Assembly (NCBI RefSeq): GCF_015523155.1
Contig: NZ_WAKW01000002.1
Span: 1 to 64,000 of the forward strand
Direction: 5' to 3'
Source: Methanothermococcus sp.
GTDB lineage: Archaea; AGJL01; Methanococci; Methanococcales; Methanococcaceae
Length of the DNA: 64,000 nucleotides
Shown here: positions 52,349-60,871 of the stretch, piece after piece
Numbering within the stretch: position 1 is the first letter of the stretch
Layout: each line of letters opens with the position of its first letter
Notes under the pieces: generated by a model
Databases searched by the model: none
Seen by the model: the letters and a program-made list of their open reading frames with translations, nothing else
What the model was told of the DNA's origin: nothing
Made by a program: the position numbers and the translations under genes

Positions 52349-52552
52349 TTAAACCACACCCACAGGAATTTTAAAGTATTTGCATAACTCCATGACCTCA
52401 TCTTTTTCCGAAATATCTTCAATTAAGTTATTATCACGGTCATAAATAAGAAATCTAAAATTATCACTATTATATACTAAATAATTTCTTTTGAAAATTT
52501 CTTCATTTACTTTTACAGAAGTTAATATTTTCTTAACTTCTACGAGTTTCAT
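52349..52552 (-). CDS. Hypothetical protein, 67 aa
   Basis: Intact ORF directly upstream of the 33-aa peptide on the same strand. Confidence 0.5.
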   Translation of the reverse strand: MKLVEVKKILTSVKVNEEIFKRNYLVYNSDNFRFLIYDRDNNLIEDISEKDEVMELCKYFKIPVGVV

Positions 52553-52839
52553 ATCCTTAAATGCCTCAATAATTTTATGGTTGCATACAAATAATGTATA
52601 TATAAAATTCTCTTTTTATCCTCAACAGTTTTCAAAGATGAATAAACTTTCCAAGCATAATTACATATTGCATCTATATTTTTTGGCGGTTTTGTTAAAC
52701 TCTTTAACAGCTTCTTTTATGAAATTTTTTAAATGGTAATCAAATTTTTTCCTATTCTTAAATTCATCTAAATAATAATTGCAAAGTTCAATATAATAAT
52801 AGTAGTAGTATTTCCAAGCATATTCTTTCACTCTAATCT
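52553..52839 (-). pseudogene. Frameshifted relic of a Tyr-rich helical protein gene
   Basis: RVKEYAWKYYYYYYIELCNYYLDEFKNRKKFDYHLKNFIKEAVKEFNKTAKK in one frame continues as DAICNYAWKVYSSLKTVEDKKRILYIHYLYATIKLL in another. Confidence 0.55.
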
Positions 52840-52841
52840 AT

Positions 52842-53140
52842 TCCAAAATAAAAACGGTGGCAAAGTTGGAGACTACTGGATTAGGAAAGTGTTTAAGGGA
52901 ACTATAAACGACCTAATAGGTAAGGGGATTATCCCAAAAAATAAACGAATTACACTACATTCCCTTAGACATGGAAGGGTGGTAGATTTGCTAAATAAGG
53001 GTTATGGTTTGGATATTGTTGGAGATTATGTTGGACATAAGGATATAAAAACAACTATGGTTTATGCTCACTCCAACAGCAGAAAAAAGAAATTATTAAA
53101 AGAAATTCAAAAGGACTTGGATAGGGGGACTAATTTTTAA
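52842..53140 (+). pseudogene. Tyrosine recombinase (integrase) C-terminal fragment
   Basis: LHSLRHGRVVDLLNKGYGLDIVGDYVGHKDIKTTMVYAHS carries HxxR, H and Tyr motifs; frame open back to about NLFQNKNGGKVGDYWIRKVFK but no N-terminal domain. Confidence 0.8.
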
Positions 53141-53198
53141 GAAAAAAATAAATATAAAAAAGACCAAATAACTCTTAAAATCGTTAAAAAAGTAAAAG

Positions 53199-53271
53199 GG
53201 CCGGGACCGGGAATTGAACCCGGGTCAGGGGATCCACAGTCCCCCAGGATAGCCACTACCCTACCCCGGCC
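53199..53271 (-). tRNA. tRNA-His(GTG), encoded G-1, no CCA
   Basis: Cloverleaf; GGGGA-CTGTGGA-TCCCC anticodon arm. Confidence 0.93.
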
Positions 53272-53314
53272 ACAATAAAAAATAATAACTTTCATCCCTA
53301 CCCCAAATAAGTAG

Positions 53315-53399
53315 TGCAGGGGCAGGGATTTGAACCCTGGAACCACTACTGGACAGGATTCTAAGTCCTGCGTCTTTGGCCAGGCTCGACAACCCCTGC
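53315..53399 (-). tRNA. tRNA-Leu(TAG)
   Basis: GCAGGGG/CCCCTGC acceptor; CTTAGAA loop; long variable arm. Confidence 0.93.
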
Positions 53400-53407
53400 A
53401 TAATAAA

Positions 53408-53428
53408 TTAAGTGCTCCAGCCGGGATT
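53408..53428. repeat. Duplicated tRNA-Glu 3' end (21 bp), copy of 53512..53532
   Basis: TTAAGTGCTCCAGCCGGGATT in both places. Confidence 0.9.
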
Positions 53429-53433
53429 CAAAC

Positions 53434-53489
53434 GCATCCTTTAAAAAAGGATGCCATCCAAAGTCCAAACCTTACTTCGTAAGGTTTGG
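53434..53489. other. Two perfect hairpins between duplicated tRNA-Glu ends
   Basis: GCATCCTTT-AAA-AAAGGATGC (53434..53454) and CCAAACCTTAC-TTC-GTAAGGTTTGG (53465..53489). Confidence 0.85.
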
Positions 53490-53516
53490 AACCTAATGCT
53501 GAACATTAAATTTAAG

Positions 53517-53591
53517 TGCTCCAGCCGGGATTTGAACCCGAGTCGCGGGCTCGAAAGGCCCGCATGATTGGCCGGACTACACCACTGGAGC
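53517..53591 (-). tRNA. tRNA-Glu(TTC)
   Basis: GCTCCAG/CTGGAGC acceptor; CTTTCGA loop. Confidence 0.95.
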
Positions 53592-53602
53592 ATTGCTATT
53601 TA

Positions 53603-53677
53603 TGGGACCGAAGGGATTTGAACCCTTGACCACTCGGTTATGAGCCGAGCGCTCCAACCAGGCTGAGCTACGGTCCC
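53603..53677 (-). tRNA. tRNA with CAT anticodon (elongator Met or Ile2)
   Basis: GGGACCG/CGGTCCC acceptor; CTCATAA loop; lacks initiator features. Confidence 0.93.
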
Positions 53678-53704
53678 ATAATGTTTATTAATTTATAAAA
53701 AAAA

Positions 53705-53780
53705 TGGCGCCCCCAGCAGGACTCGAACCTGCGACCTACGGATTAACAGTCCGTCGCTCTACCTACTAAGCTATGGGGGC
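53705..53780 (-). tRNA. tRNA-Asn(GTT), with genome-encoded CCA at 53705-53707
   Basis: GCCCCCA/TGGGGGC acceptor; CTGTTAA loop; G73-CCA. Confidence 0.95.
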
Positions 53781-53824
53781 TCTTGCAATTTTATCTTTTG
53801 CACAATAACAATTTAATTCCTACT

Positions 53825-53856
53825 ATATAAACTTTTCGGCGAAAAGTATATATATG
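53825..53856. promoter_or_regulatory. Back-to-back divergent tRNA promoters sharing a palindrome
   Basis: TATATAAACTTTTCGGCGAAAAGTATATATAT: BRE/TATA on both strands, between tRNA-Asn (-) and tRNA-Phe (+). Confidence 0.7.
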
Positions 53857-53893
53857 ATGAATACATTGTTTAGTTTAAGATTTGCCCTACAAT

Positions 53894-53967
53894 GCCGTGG
53901 TAGTTCAGCCTGGGAGAACGCTGGACTGAAGATCCAGTTGTCGGGTGTTCGAATCACCCCCACGGCA
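53894..53967 (+). tRNA. tRNA-Phe(GAA)
   Basis: GCCGTGG/CCACGGC acceptor; CTGAAGA loop. Confidence 0.95.
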
Positions 53968-53989
53968 TATTTATTTTAAGCATATTAAT

Positions 53990-54925
53990 TTATACATTTA
54001 ATTTAAGTAATAATATCCCTAATACAACACTATACATTGAGGGAAGAACCGCTTGAATAAAAAGAAGTTTAAAAGCAACATCTTTTGGATATAATCCAGA
54101 ATAATACGGCAAAATTCTTGACCACCATTCATAGGCTAAAACAAACAAACCATTGCCAAGAAACATACAACCTAAAACTGTATATATTGAATAGTTATAG
54201 CTTAACATAATCTTTGCAATACCATACGACACTCTTGGTGATACAATAGAAGTTGAAATATAGGTTATTCCAAAGGAGTCCAATCCAAGACTTTTAAGTA
54301 TTGGGGTTAATATCTTTGTTATTTCATCTAACAAACCAAAATATATCATTAAAATTACAATTAAAAATATAAAACTAAATTTTACTGTAAAATTTATAGA
54401 TAGTTTCAAACCCCTTAAAATGCCTCTTTTAAAAACCTTTCTCGAAAATTCAAGGTTAATATTACTATTTATCTCATTACCATATTCCATATTTTTATAT
54501 CTTTTTCTTCCAATAATCATAACAACAGCTAAAAGAAAAATATCAAAAATAATTCTTAAACCTATAAAATATAGTGCAACAACACCAAGAAGCGGGAATA
54601 AAACAGGTAAATAATATCTATATATATACATTATTCTCAATGAAAAATTAGAACCTAAAATTGCCCCATATAAATCAAAAGGTTTAATTTTACCTTTTTT
54701 TAATATTGCACTTGCATTTGTATGAGCCAATCTTGGACTTATAAGATATAAAGCAGGGATGGTAGATAATGCTGGATGAATGCCTATTTTTGCTATTTTT
54801 GAGGTTTTTTTTCCAATTAATTTTATTATATTTGTTTCATTCATCATCTCTGCAATTACATACCCGAAGGTTATCGAAGCTATGGAAATAATATATAAAT
54901 TTAAAAAATCCAATGACCTCACCAT
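53990..54925 (-). CDS. Nucleoside-recognition (GATE)-domain multi-TM protein
   Basis: 311 aa multi-TM; paired Gate-like segments. Confidence 0.65.
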   Translation of the reverse strand: MVRSLDFLNLYIISIASITFGYVIAEMMNETNIIKLIGKKTSKIAKIGIHPALSTIPALYLISPRLAHTNASAILKKGKIKPFDLYGAILGSNFSLRIMYIYRYYLPVLFPLLGVVALYFIGLRIIFDIFLLAVVMIIGRKRYKNMEYGNEINSNINLEFSRKVFKRGILRGLKLSINFTVKFSFIFLIVILMIYFGLLDEITKILTPILKSLGLDSFGITYISTSIVSPRVSYGIAKIMLSYNYSIYTVLGCMFLGNGLFVLAYEWWSRILPYYSGLYPKDVAFKLLFIQAVLPSMYSVVLGILLLKLNV

Positions 54926-54972
54926 TATACTTTAATTAATAAAATAAAAATAAATTTAATATTTACTTAAAA

Positions 54973-57900
54973 TTAAAGTTTTTCCTCAATCATACCTTCA
55001 ATATCTAAATATTTTTTCCTCAATTTTTCTTTCATCTCTTCATCGGCATTCCATTTTTCTCTTTCTATCGCCTCTAACAGCCGTTCTGTAATGTTCATCA
55101 ATGCATACGGATTGTTTTCCTTAAAAAATTCCTCCATTTCTTTGTCAAATACATATTTCTTAGCAATCTCTTCATACATCCAATCATCAACTATGTTGGA
55201 TGTGCAATCCCATGCAAATATATGGTCGATATACTTTGAAAAGTCCCCTGCTCCTTTATAGCCATGCTTCTTCATACCTTCAATCCATTTTGGATTTAAT
55301 ATTTTTGTTCTAAATATCTGCTTTCCCTCTTCCTTTAAGTGTTTTGTTTTAAGCTTGTTCGGATTGGATGTATCCCCGATATAACTTTTCGGCTGTTTTC
55401 CAGAGTAATGGGTAACTGCTGCAATAAGTCCTCCATGATAGCTGTTAAAGTCGTCTCCTTCAAAAATATCCCATTCCTGAGAATCTTCATTTTTTACGGT
55501 TAATTCTATCTTGGACAGTCGATTTACAAACTCTTTTTTTGCATCAATACCATAGATGTTTTTACCATAGGCATAACCTCCCCACTCAACAAATACCTTT
55601 GCCAAATCTTCGATTGATTCCCAGTTCTTTTCATCAATTAAATTGGCAACACCTGCACCATAAGTGCCGGGCTTATCGCTGAATATCCTATATAAACTCG
55701 TTTCCCTTGCAGTTTTTTCATCAATACCATTTTTTAGTTTTTCCTCAACCTCCTGTTTGCAGTGCTTTTTAACAAAATTCATTTCATCAGGTTCATCAAG
55801 ATTTGCTACTGTTCTTATCGCATCATCGATTAAATCAATAACCTGTGGAAATGTATCTCTGAACAAACCACTGATTCTCAGTGTTAAATCTATTCTCGGA
55901 CGATTTAGTTCTTTCAAGGGTATTACCTCAGTGCCTACTACCCTTCCCATTTTATTCCAAATCGGTTTAACCCCTAAAAGATATAAAATCTCCCCAATAT
56001 CATCACCTTTGGTTCTCATTGTTGGAGAGCCCCATACTATAATCCCCAAATATTCGGGATACTTATCTTCTTCATCTAAATATTTATTAATTAAATCATC
56101 TGCAAGTCTCTTTCCCATTTCATAGGCAGATTTTGTAGGAATCTCCTGCGGATTGCATGAGTAAAAGTTTCTTCCTGTTGGAAGGCAATTTATGTCTTTT
56201 GTCGGAGCTCCGGCTATTCTTGGTGGAACATACTTACCTTCCAATGCATCAACTGAGTGTTTTATTTCTTCATCCACTCTCATTAAGTTTTTATAAATAT
56301 GGGATACTATTTTTAAAACTTCCTTTAAATCGGAGTTTATTCTAATGGTTTTTAGGTTTTTTATATTATTCTCATTAAAATCGTATTCTCTGTATTCATT
56401 AAGTAGGTTTATGGCGGTTTCGTTTATTTTATCGATAATTTTATGATTTTGTCCCATATTTTCATTTAATTTTTCCCAATCATAACCCATTATATTCGAA
56501 ATTATTTCTAAATAATTAAACTGGTACCTAACTATCATAAAAATCATATTGATTAATTTATCATCACAAAGGGGAGCTCCCATTATATGCAGCCCTTCAT
56601 TTATCTGTCTATTTTTTAACTCCTCCAAATAATCATGAATTTTGTTTAAAAGATTTTCAAAATTATTATTGTCCATTTCTTCATTTATGGTGTGTCCGTC
56701 CATTAAATCCTCATCAAGCTTTAATTCCTTAATTTTATTTAATATATTTCTCTTTAAAAAGTCTTTTTTTTCTTTTCCTTCAACTTCATAGTATTCATCT
56801 ATATCTTTTTCTAATTCCGATAATTCAGCATATAAATCTGATGTTGTCATAGGTGGAATTAAATGACTTATAATTGTTGCATAAGCCCTTCTCTTTGCCT
56901 GTGTCCCCTCTCCTGGATTATTTACAATAAATGGATATATATTTGGGAGCTCCATATTCACATCTGGGTAGCAATCCTTTGAAAGACCTGCACATTTTCC
57001 TGGAAGCCATTCTAAATTACCGTGTTTTCCTATGTGCATGATAGCATCCGCTTTAAAAACATTTTTAATCCATTTATAAAATGCAATATAATAATGTGGT
57101 GGAGATAAGTCGGGAGAATGATATATTGCCGATGGATTTTCCCCAAAGCCTCTTGGTGCTTGAACGGATATGAACACATTTCCGTTTATGATTCCGGGAA
57201 TGATTAAATTATTATCAAAATTCATTATATTCCCTGGAATTTCGCCCCAATCTTTTATTAATTCATGTTTTACCTTTTCTGATAGATTATTAAACCATTT
57301 TTCATAATCCTCTTTTTTTACCTTTCCAACAGCTTTTTTTATAAGTTCCTCTGTTAAGAATCTTTTATCGTTTGTAGCATAATTCAGCATGTGTTTTATT
57401 AAATCTGTTCCATTTTTATATAAATTAGGATTTACATCAAATCCTCTGTTTTTTAGCTCTTTTAAAATATTTAAAACGCTTTCTGGACTGTCCAGACCAA
57501 AAGCACTTGCTATTTTATCGTTTCTTGGTGGATAGTTGTGGAATATTATTGCTATTCTTTTATCTTTATTTTCTTTTAATTTCAGATCGGCATACCTTAA
57601 AGATAAATCAACAATCTTTTCCGCCCTATCTTCTATTGATTTATATTTTATAATGGGAGCTCCTACCTCACCATCTTTTATTTTTTTCTTTCCCCCTATC
57701 GGGAAATGTATTATTGCTCCATCAAATTCAGGCATTGCCATTCCAATTACCAAATCGATTGGATTTAAACCTGCTATTGATTTTTTCCAGTCGTCAATAT
57801 ATCCTGTGGATACAATTGCCTGCAAAATTGGAACATTGAGTTCTTTTAAAAATTCAGGTTCATCTTTTAGAATATTGGCTTTAACGCCCATTGATAAGGT

Positions 57901-58689
57901 AAATAATGTTGTATTAATCAAACTGTGGATAATTGGCTTGTTGTTTATATAAAAGAATTTCTTAAATGTTTTTAGTGTCCCAATTGCTCCAAGTTCATTT
58001 TCCAAATGGGATGTAAAAACAGCAATAGGAATTGCCCCCTTATCTTCGACCATTTTTATTAAATCATCAACATAATCAATATTATTTGCTATAAACCAGT
58101 TTCTGTAAAATAATATGCCAATAACTGGTTTATTAATAGATATTCCGTTATTATTTATTTTTATTTCTTTTCCATTTTTCTCTAAATAACTAATATAATC
58201 ATTAAGAGTTTCAAAATAGTTATTTTTATAATAAATTCCTTGCCATGGCATCTGTTTTGGTTCTTCATAGGGGATATTCTTTTTTCCAAAAGTATTTGCA
58301 AGATACAATAAGAGATTTTTGTAGTTTTCGACCCCTTCATATCCTAAATACTTTATTACCTTTAATTTAACTTCATTACTAACTGTTGTAGCCTCATCTA
58401 AATCAGGATGAATTTCATTTAAAGTAGGTAGTGGTAAAAATGAAATATTGTTTTTTAATGTAAATTTCCTTAGTTCATCAAATCTTTTGAATGCACTTTT
58501 TCCACCCATGAGTTTTGTGAATACAATATCCGCATCTTTAATGAACTCTAAAAACTCATTAAATTCCTGTTCAGTGCATTTATAATCCAATATTTTAAAT
58601 TCTATGCCGTATGTTTTAACTTCATTATATGCCTCCTCAAAAACCAAATCATCACTATCAACTGTGGATACAAAACCTATTTTAACCAT
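54973..58689 (-). CDS. cobN: CobN/Mg-chelatase H-type large chelatase subunit
   Basis: 1238 aa; HIGKHGNLEWLPGKCAGLS; GSPTMRTKGDDIGEILYLLGVKPIW. Confidence 0.93.
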   Translation of the reverse strand: MVKIGFVSTVDSDDLVFEEAYNEVKTYGIEFKILDYKCTEQEFNEFLEFIKDADIVFTKLMGGKSAFKRFDELRKFTLKNNISFLPLPTLNEIHPDLDEATTVSNEVKLKVIKYLGYEGVENYKNLLLYLANTFGKKNIPYEEPKQMPWQGIYYKNNYFETLNDYISYLEKNGKEIKINNNGISINKPVIGILFYRNWFIANNIDYVDDLIKMVEDKGAIPIAVFTSHLENELGAIGTLKTFKKFFYINNKPIIHSLINTTLFTLSMGVKANILKDEPEFLKELNVPILQAIVSTGYIDDWKKSIAGLNPIDLVIGMAMPEFDGAIIHFPIGGKKKIKDGEVGAPIIKYKSIEDRAEKIVDLSLRYADLKLKENKDKRIAIIFHNYPPRNDKIASAFGLDSPESVLNILKELKNRGFDVNPNLYKNGTDLIKHMLNYATNDKRFLTEELIKKAVGKVKKEDYEKWFNNLSEKVKHELIKDWGEIPGNIMNFDNNLIIPGIINGNVFISVQAPRGFGENPSAIYHSPDLSPPHYYIAFYKWIKNVFKADAIMHIGKHGNLEWLPGKCAGLSKDCYPDVNMELPNIYPFIVNNPGEGTQAKRRAYATIISHLIPPMTTSDLYAELSELEKDIDEYYEVEGKEKKDFLKRNILNKIKELKLDEDLMDGHTINEEMDNNNFENLLNKIHDYLEELKNRQINEGLHIMGAPLCDDKLINMIFMIVRYQFNYLEIISNIMGYDWEKLNENMGQNHKIIDKINETAINLLNEYREYDFNENNIKNLKTIRINSDLKEVLKIVSHIYKNLMRVDEEIKHSVDALEGKYVPPRIAGAPTKDINCLPTGRNFYSCNPQEIPTKSAYEMGKRLADDLINKYLDEEDKYPEYLGIIVWGSPTMRTKGDDIGEILYLLGVKPIWNKMGRVVGTEVIPLKELNRPRIDLTLRISGLFRDTFPQVIDLIDDAIRTVANLDEPDEMNFVKKHCKQEVEEKLKNGIDEKTARETSLYRIFSDKPGTYGAGVANLIDEKNWESIEDLAKVFVEWGGYAYGKNIYGIDAKKEFVNRLSKIELTVKNEDSQEWDIFEGDDFNSYHGGLIAAVTHYSGKQPKSYIGDTSNPNKLKTKHLKEEGKQIFRTKILNPKWIEGMKKHGYKGAGDFSKYIDHIFAWDCTSNIVDDWMYEEIAKKYVFDKEMEEFFKENNPYALMNITERLLEAIEREKWNADEEMKEKLRKKYLDIEGMIEEKL

Positions 58690-58819
58690 GATTCCACCAA
58701 AAAAATTTTAAAGTATAATAAAAATTAAATAAATATATTTTTAATAGTTAATAAATTATACAAAATATTTAAAACTTTTTATTAAAAAAACGAAGAAAGT
58801 ATTAAAATTTGGTGAAAAA

Positions 58820-59254
58820 ATGAATAAACAAAAAGAACTTTTAAAAAAAATTAGAGAATTTATGATTTTAAATTTAGAGATAAAAAAACTTATGAATGCC
58901 TTAAATGTTGATGAAGAGGTATATAATATTTACGAAGAAATAACAAAAATGGTTAGAGAACCAAATAAAATCATCTATAAAAAATTTTATAATGCTGGAA
59001 AAGAAATTTATTATAAGGAATATGGTAGAAAAAGAAAAGATATTGCATGGTTTCCAACGATTGATTATGAAAAATGTAAAAACTGCAAAAAATGTATTGA
59101 TTTCTGTCCAAAGGGTGTTTATGAATTGGAAAATAACAAAACTATTGTTAAATATCCATTTAACTGCATAATAAACTGCAATGCCTGTTCATATATGTGC
59201 TGTGAAAATAATGCAATAATATTTCCAGAGAAAAAAATTGATAAATATAATTAA
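58820..59254 (+). CDS. 4Fe-4S ferredoxin-domain protein
   Basis: CKNCKKCIDFCPKGVYE; CIINCNACSYMCCENNAI. Confidence 0.82.
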   Translation: MNKQKELLKKIREFMILNLEIKKLMNALNVDEEVYNIYEEITKMVREPNKIIYKKFYNAGKEIYYKEYGRKRKDIAWFPTIDYEKCKNCKKCIDFCPKGVYELENNKTIVKYPFNCIINCNACSYMCCENNAIIFPEKKIDKYN

Positions 59255-59399
59255 AGTATTTAATTTTGTAATTATAAATTATCAAAAATTATTTCATAAC
59301 ACTTATAATTATTTACTTATCATTATTTTATTTAATTTTATTTATATTTTATTTAATTACTTGCTATGATTATAAATTTTATATAAACGGTGTGTTACT

Positions 59400-60425
59400 A
59401 TGTTCTCAATTCCCCATCCTGGAAACTTTGAAAGCTTAAAAATTATAGTTAATGAGATAAAAAAATATCGGAAGAATAAAAATAATAAAAATAATAAAAG
59501 GATAAAAAATAAAAAAATAGGCGATAAATTCGAAGTATATTTGGGATACGCCGATTTTATAGGCACTGGAAGAGCTACGCTGTATAGACCATCTATTGAA
59601 GATATTAAAAGACAGATAGAATATGCCCATAAAAATAAAATAAGGTTTGAGGTTGCTATAAACTCCGCATGTATGGGAGCTCTACATTTAACACCAAAGG
59701 GAATCGACTATATAAAAAATTTATTTAAAATATTTGCAGATATGAACCTAAACAGCATAACCCTTGCAGACCCATATTTAATTGATTTAGCAAATGACTG
59801 CGGTTTAAAGGTAAATGTATCCTGCATATCCTTAGTTGATAGTCCCCAAAAGGCAGAGTTCTATGACAGCAAAGAGGTTTATGCCATCACCCTTGACAGC
59901 TCAATAAATCGGCATTTTGATATTATTGAAAATATAAGGGATTCTGTATCCTGTAAGTTGAAGATTCTTGTTAATGAGGCATGTTTATATAAATGTCCTA
60001 TGAGGGTTCAGCACTTCAATTTCTTTTCTCATGCAAATATACAGAATATACCTGTTTTAGATGATTACTACTATAACAGATGTATAAGCATGAGGGTTAG
60101 AGATAAGGAATTGGTAATAAAAAGTCCATTTATCAGACCGGAGGATTTGAAGGAATACGATAAACTGGTGGATATTTATAAATTATCTGGAAGAAGCCAT
60201 CCAATTGGGTGGATAAAAAGGGTTTTAAATGCTTATTTAAATAGAAATTATGACGGGAATCTTATGGAACTTCTCGACTGTCCAAGGGAGCTCGAAAGTC
60301 ATTATTATATTGATAATAAACTATTAGATGGAGCCATTGAAAAATGGAAAACCTGCGATAAGTTCTGCAATAAATGCAACTACTGTAAAAATTTAGCGGA
60401 AAAGGTAATTAAGGTGAAAAAATGA
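59400..60425 (+). CDS. U32 family (UbiU/UbiV/TrhP-like) protein
   Basis: INSACMGALHLTPKGIDYIKNLF; SITLADPYLIDLA; NEACLYKCPMRVQHFNF; C-terminal CDKFCNKCNYC. Confidence 0.72.
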   Translation: MFSIPHPGNFESLKIIVNEIKKYRKNKNNKNNKRIKNKKIGDKFEVYLGYADFIGTGRATLYRPSIEDIKRQIEYAHKNKIRFEVAINSACMGALHLTPKGIDYIKNLFKIFADMNLNSITLADPYLIDLANDCGLKVNVSCISLVDSPQKAEFYDSKEVYAITLDSSINRHFDIIENIRDSVSCKLKILVNEACLYKCPMRVQHFNFFSHANIQNIPVLDDYYYNRCISMRVRDKELVIKSPFIRPEDLKEYDKLVDIYKLSGRSHPIGWIKRVLNAYLNRNYDGNLMELLDCPRELESHYYIDNKLLDGAIEKWKTCDKFCNKCNYCKNLAEKVIKVKK

Positions 60426-60853
60426 GTAATTCCAATAATAACAATAAATTTAACAATATAAATACTGCCAACGGCAAACCTATTAAAGAACTTATAAAAA
60501 ACGATAGAAGAGATTTTGAAGTATTTTTATCAAATTCTTTTGGAAAAAATGTTTTCATTCCTGAAATGGATGTTTTTTCATCAAAATGCGGCTGCTATGG
60601 AATAATGATAATGGTAAGGGGAGTCTTAATCGATGAAGCAGATGTTTTTAAAAATAGGATTATAAAAAAACTTGAAGAAATATCAAATAATTATGGAATA
60701 AACGCCAATTGGATATTTATAAGAATTATACCGTCAAGTGATGATGTAATATCATTTGGAATAAGGGAGCTTTGCAATATGTGTAGGGAAGAATACAATT
60801 CAAATAAACCAAGGCCTGATTTAATTACATTAAAATTAGCGATAGATGAATAG
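60422..60853 (+). CDS. Hypothetical Cys-containing protein, 143 aa
   Basis: 4-nt overlap with upstream U32 gene; FSSKCGCYG and LCNMC motifs. Confidence 0.6.
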   Translation: MSNSNNNNKFNNINTANGKPIKELIKNDRRDFEVFLSNSFGKNVFIPEMDVFSSKCGCYGIMIMVRGVLIDEADVFKNRIIKKLEEISNNYGINANWIFIRIIPSSDDVISFGIRELCNMCREEYNSNKPRPDLITLKLAIDE

Positions 60854-60871
60854 TAATTTTTTGGTGATAGA

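Noticed and set aside
53137-53346. ORF across tRNA-His/tRNA-Leu
   Set aside because: Overlaps two clear tRNA genes.
53408-53500. An additional intact tRNA between tRNA-Leu and tRNA-Glu
   Set aside because: Only the 3' end matches; no matching 5' acceptor strand, D-arm or anticodon loop.
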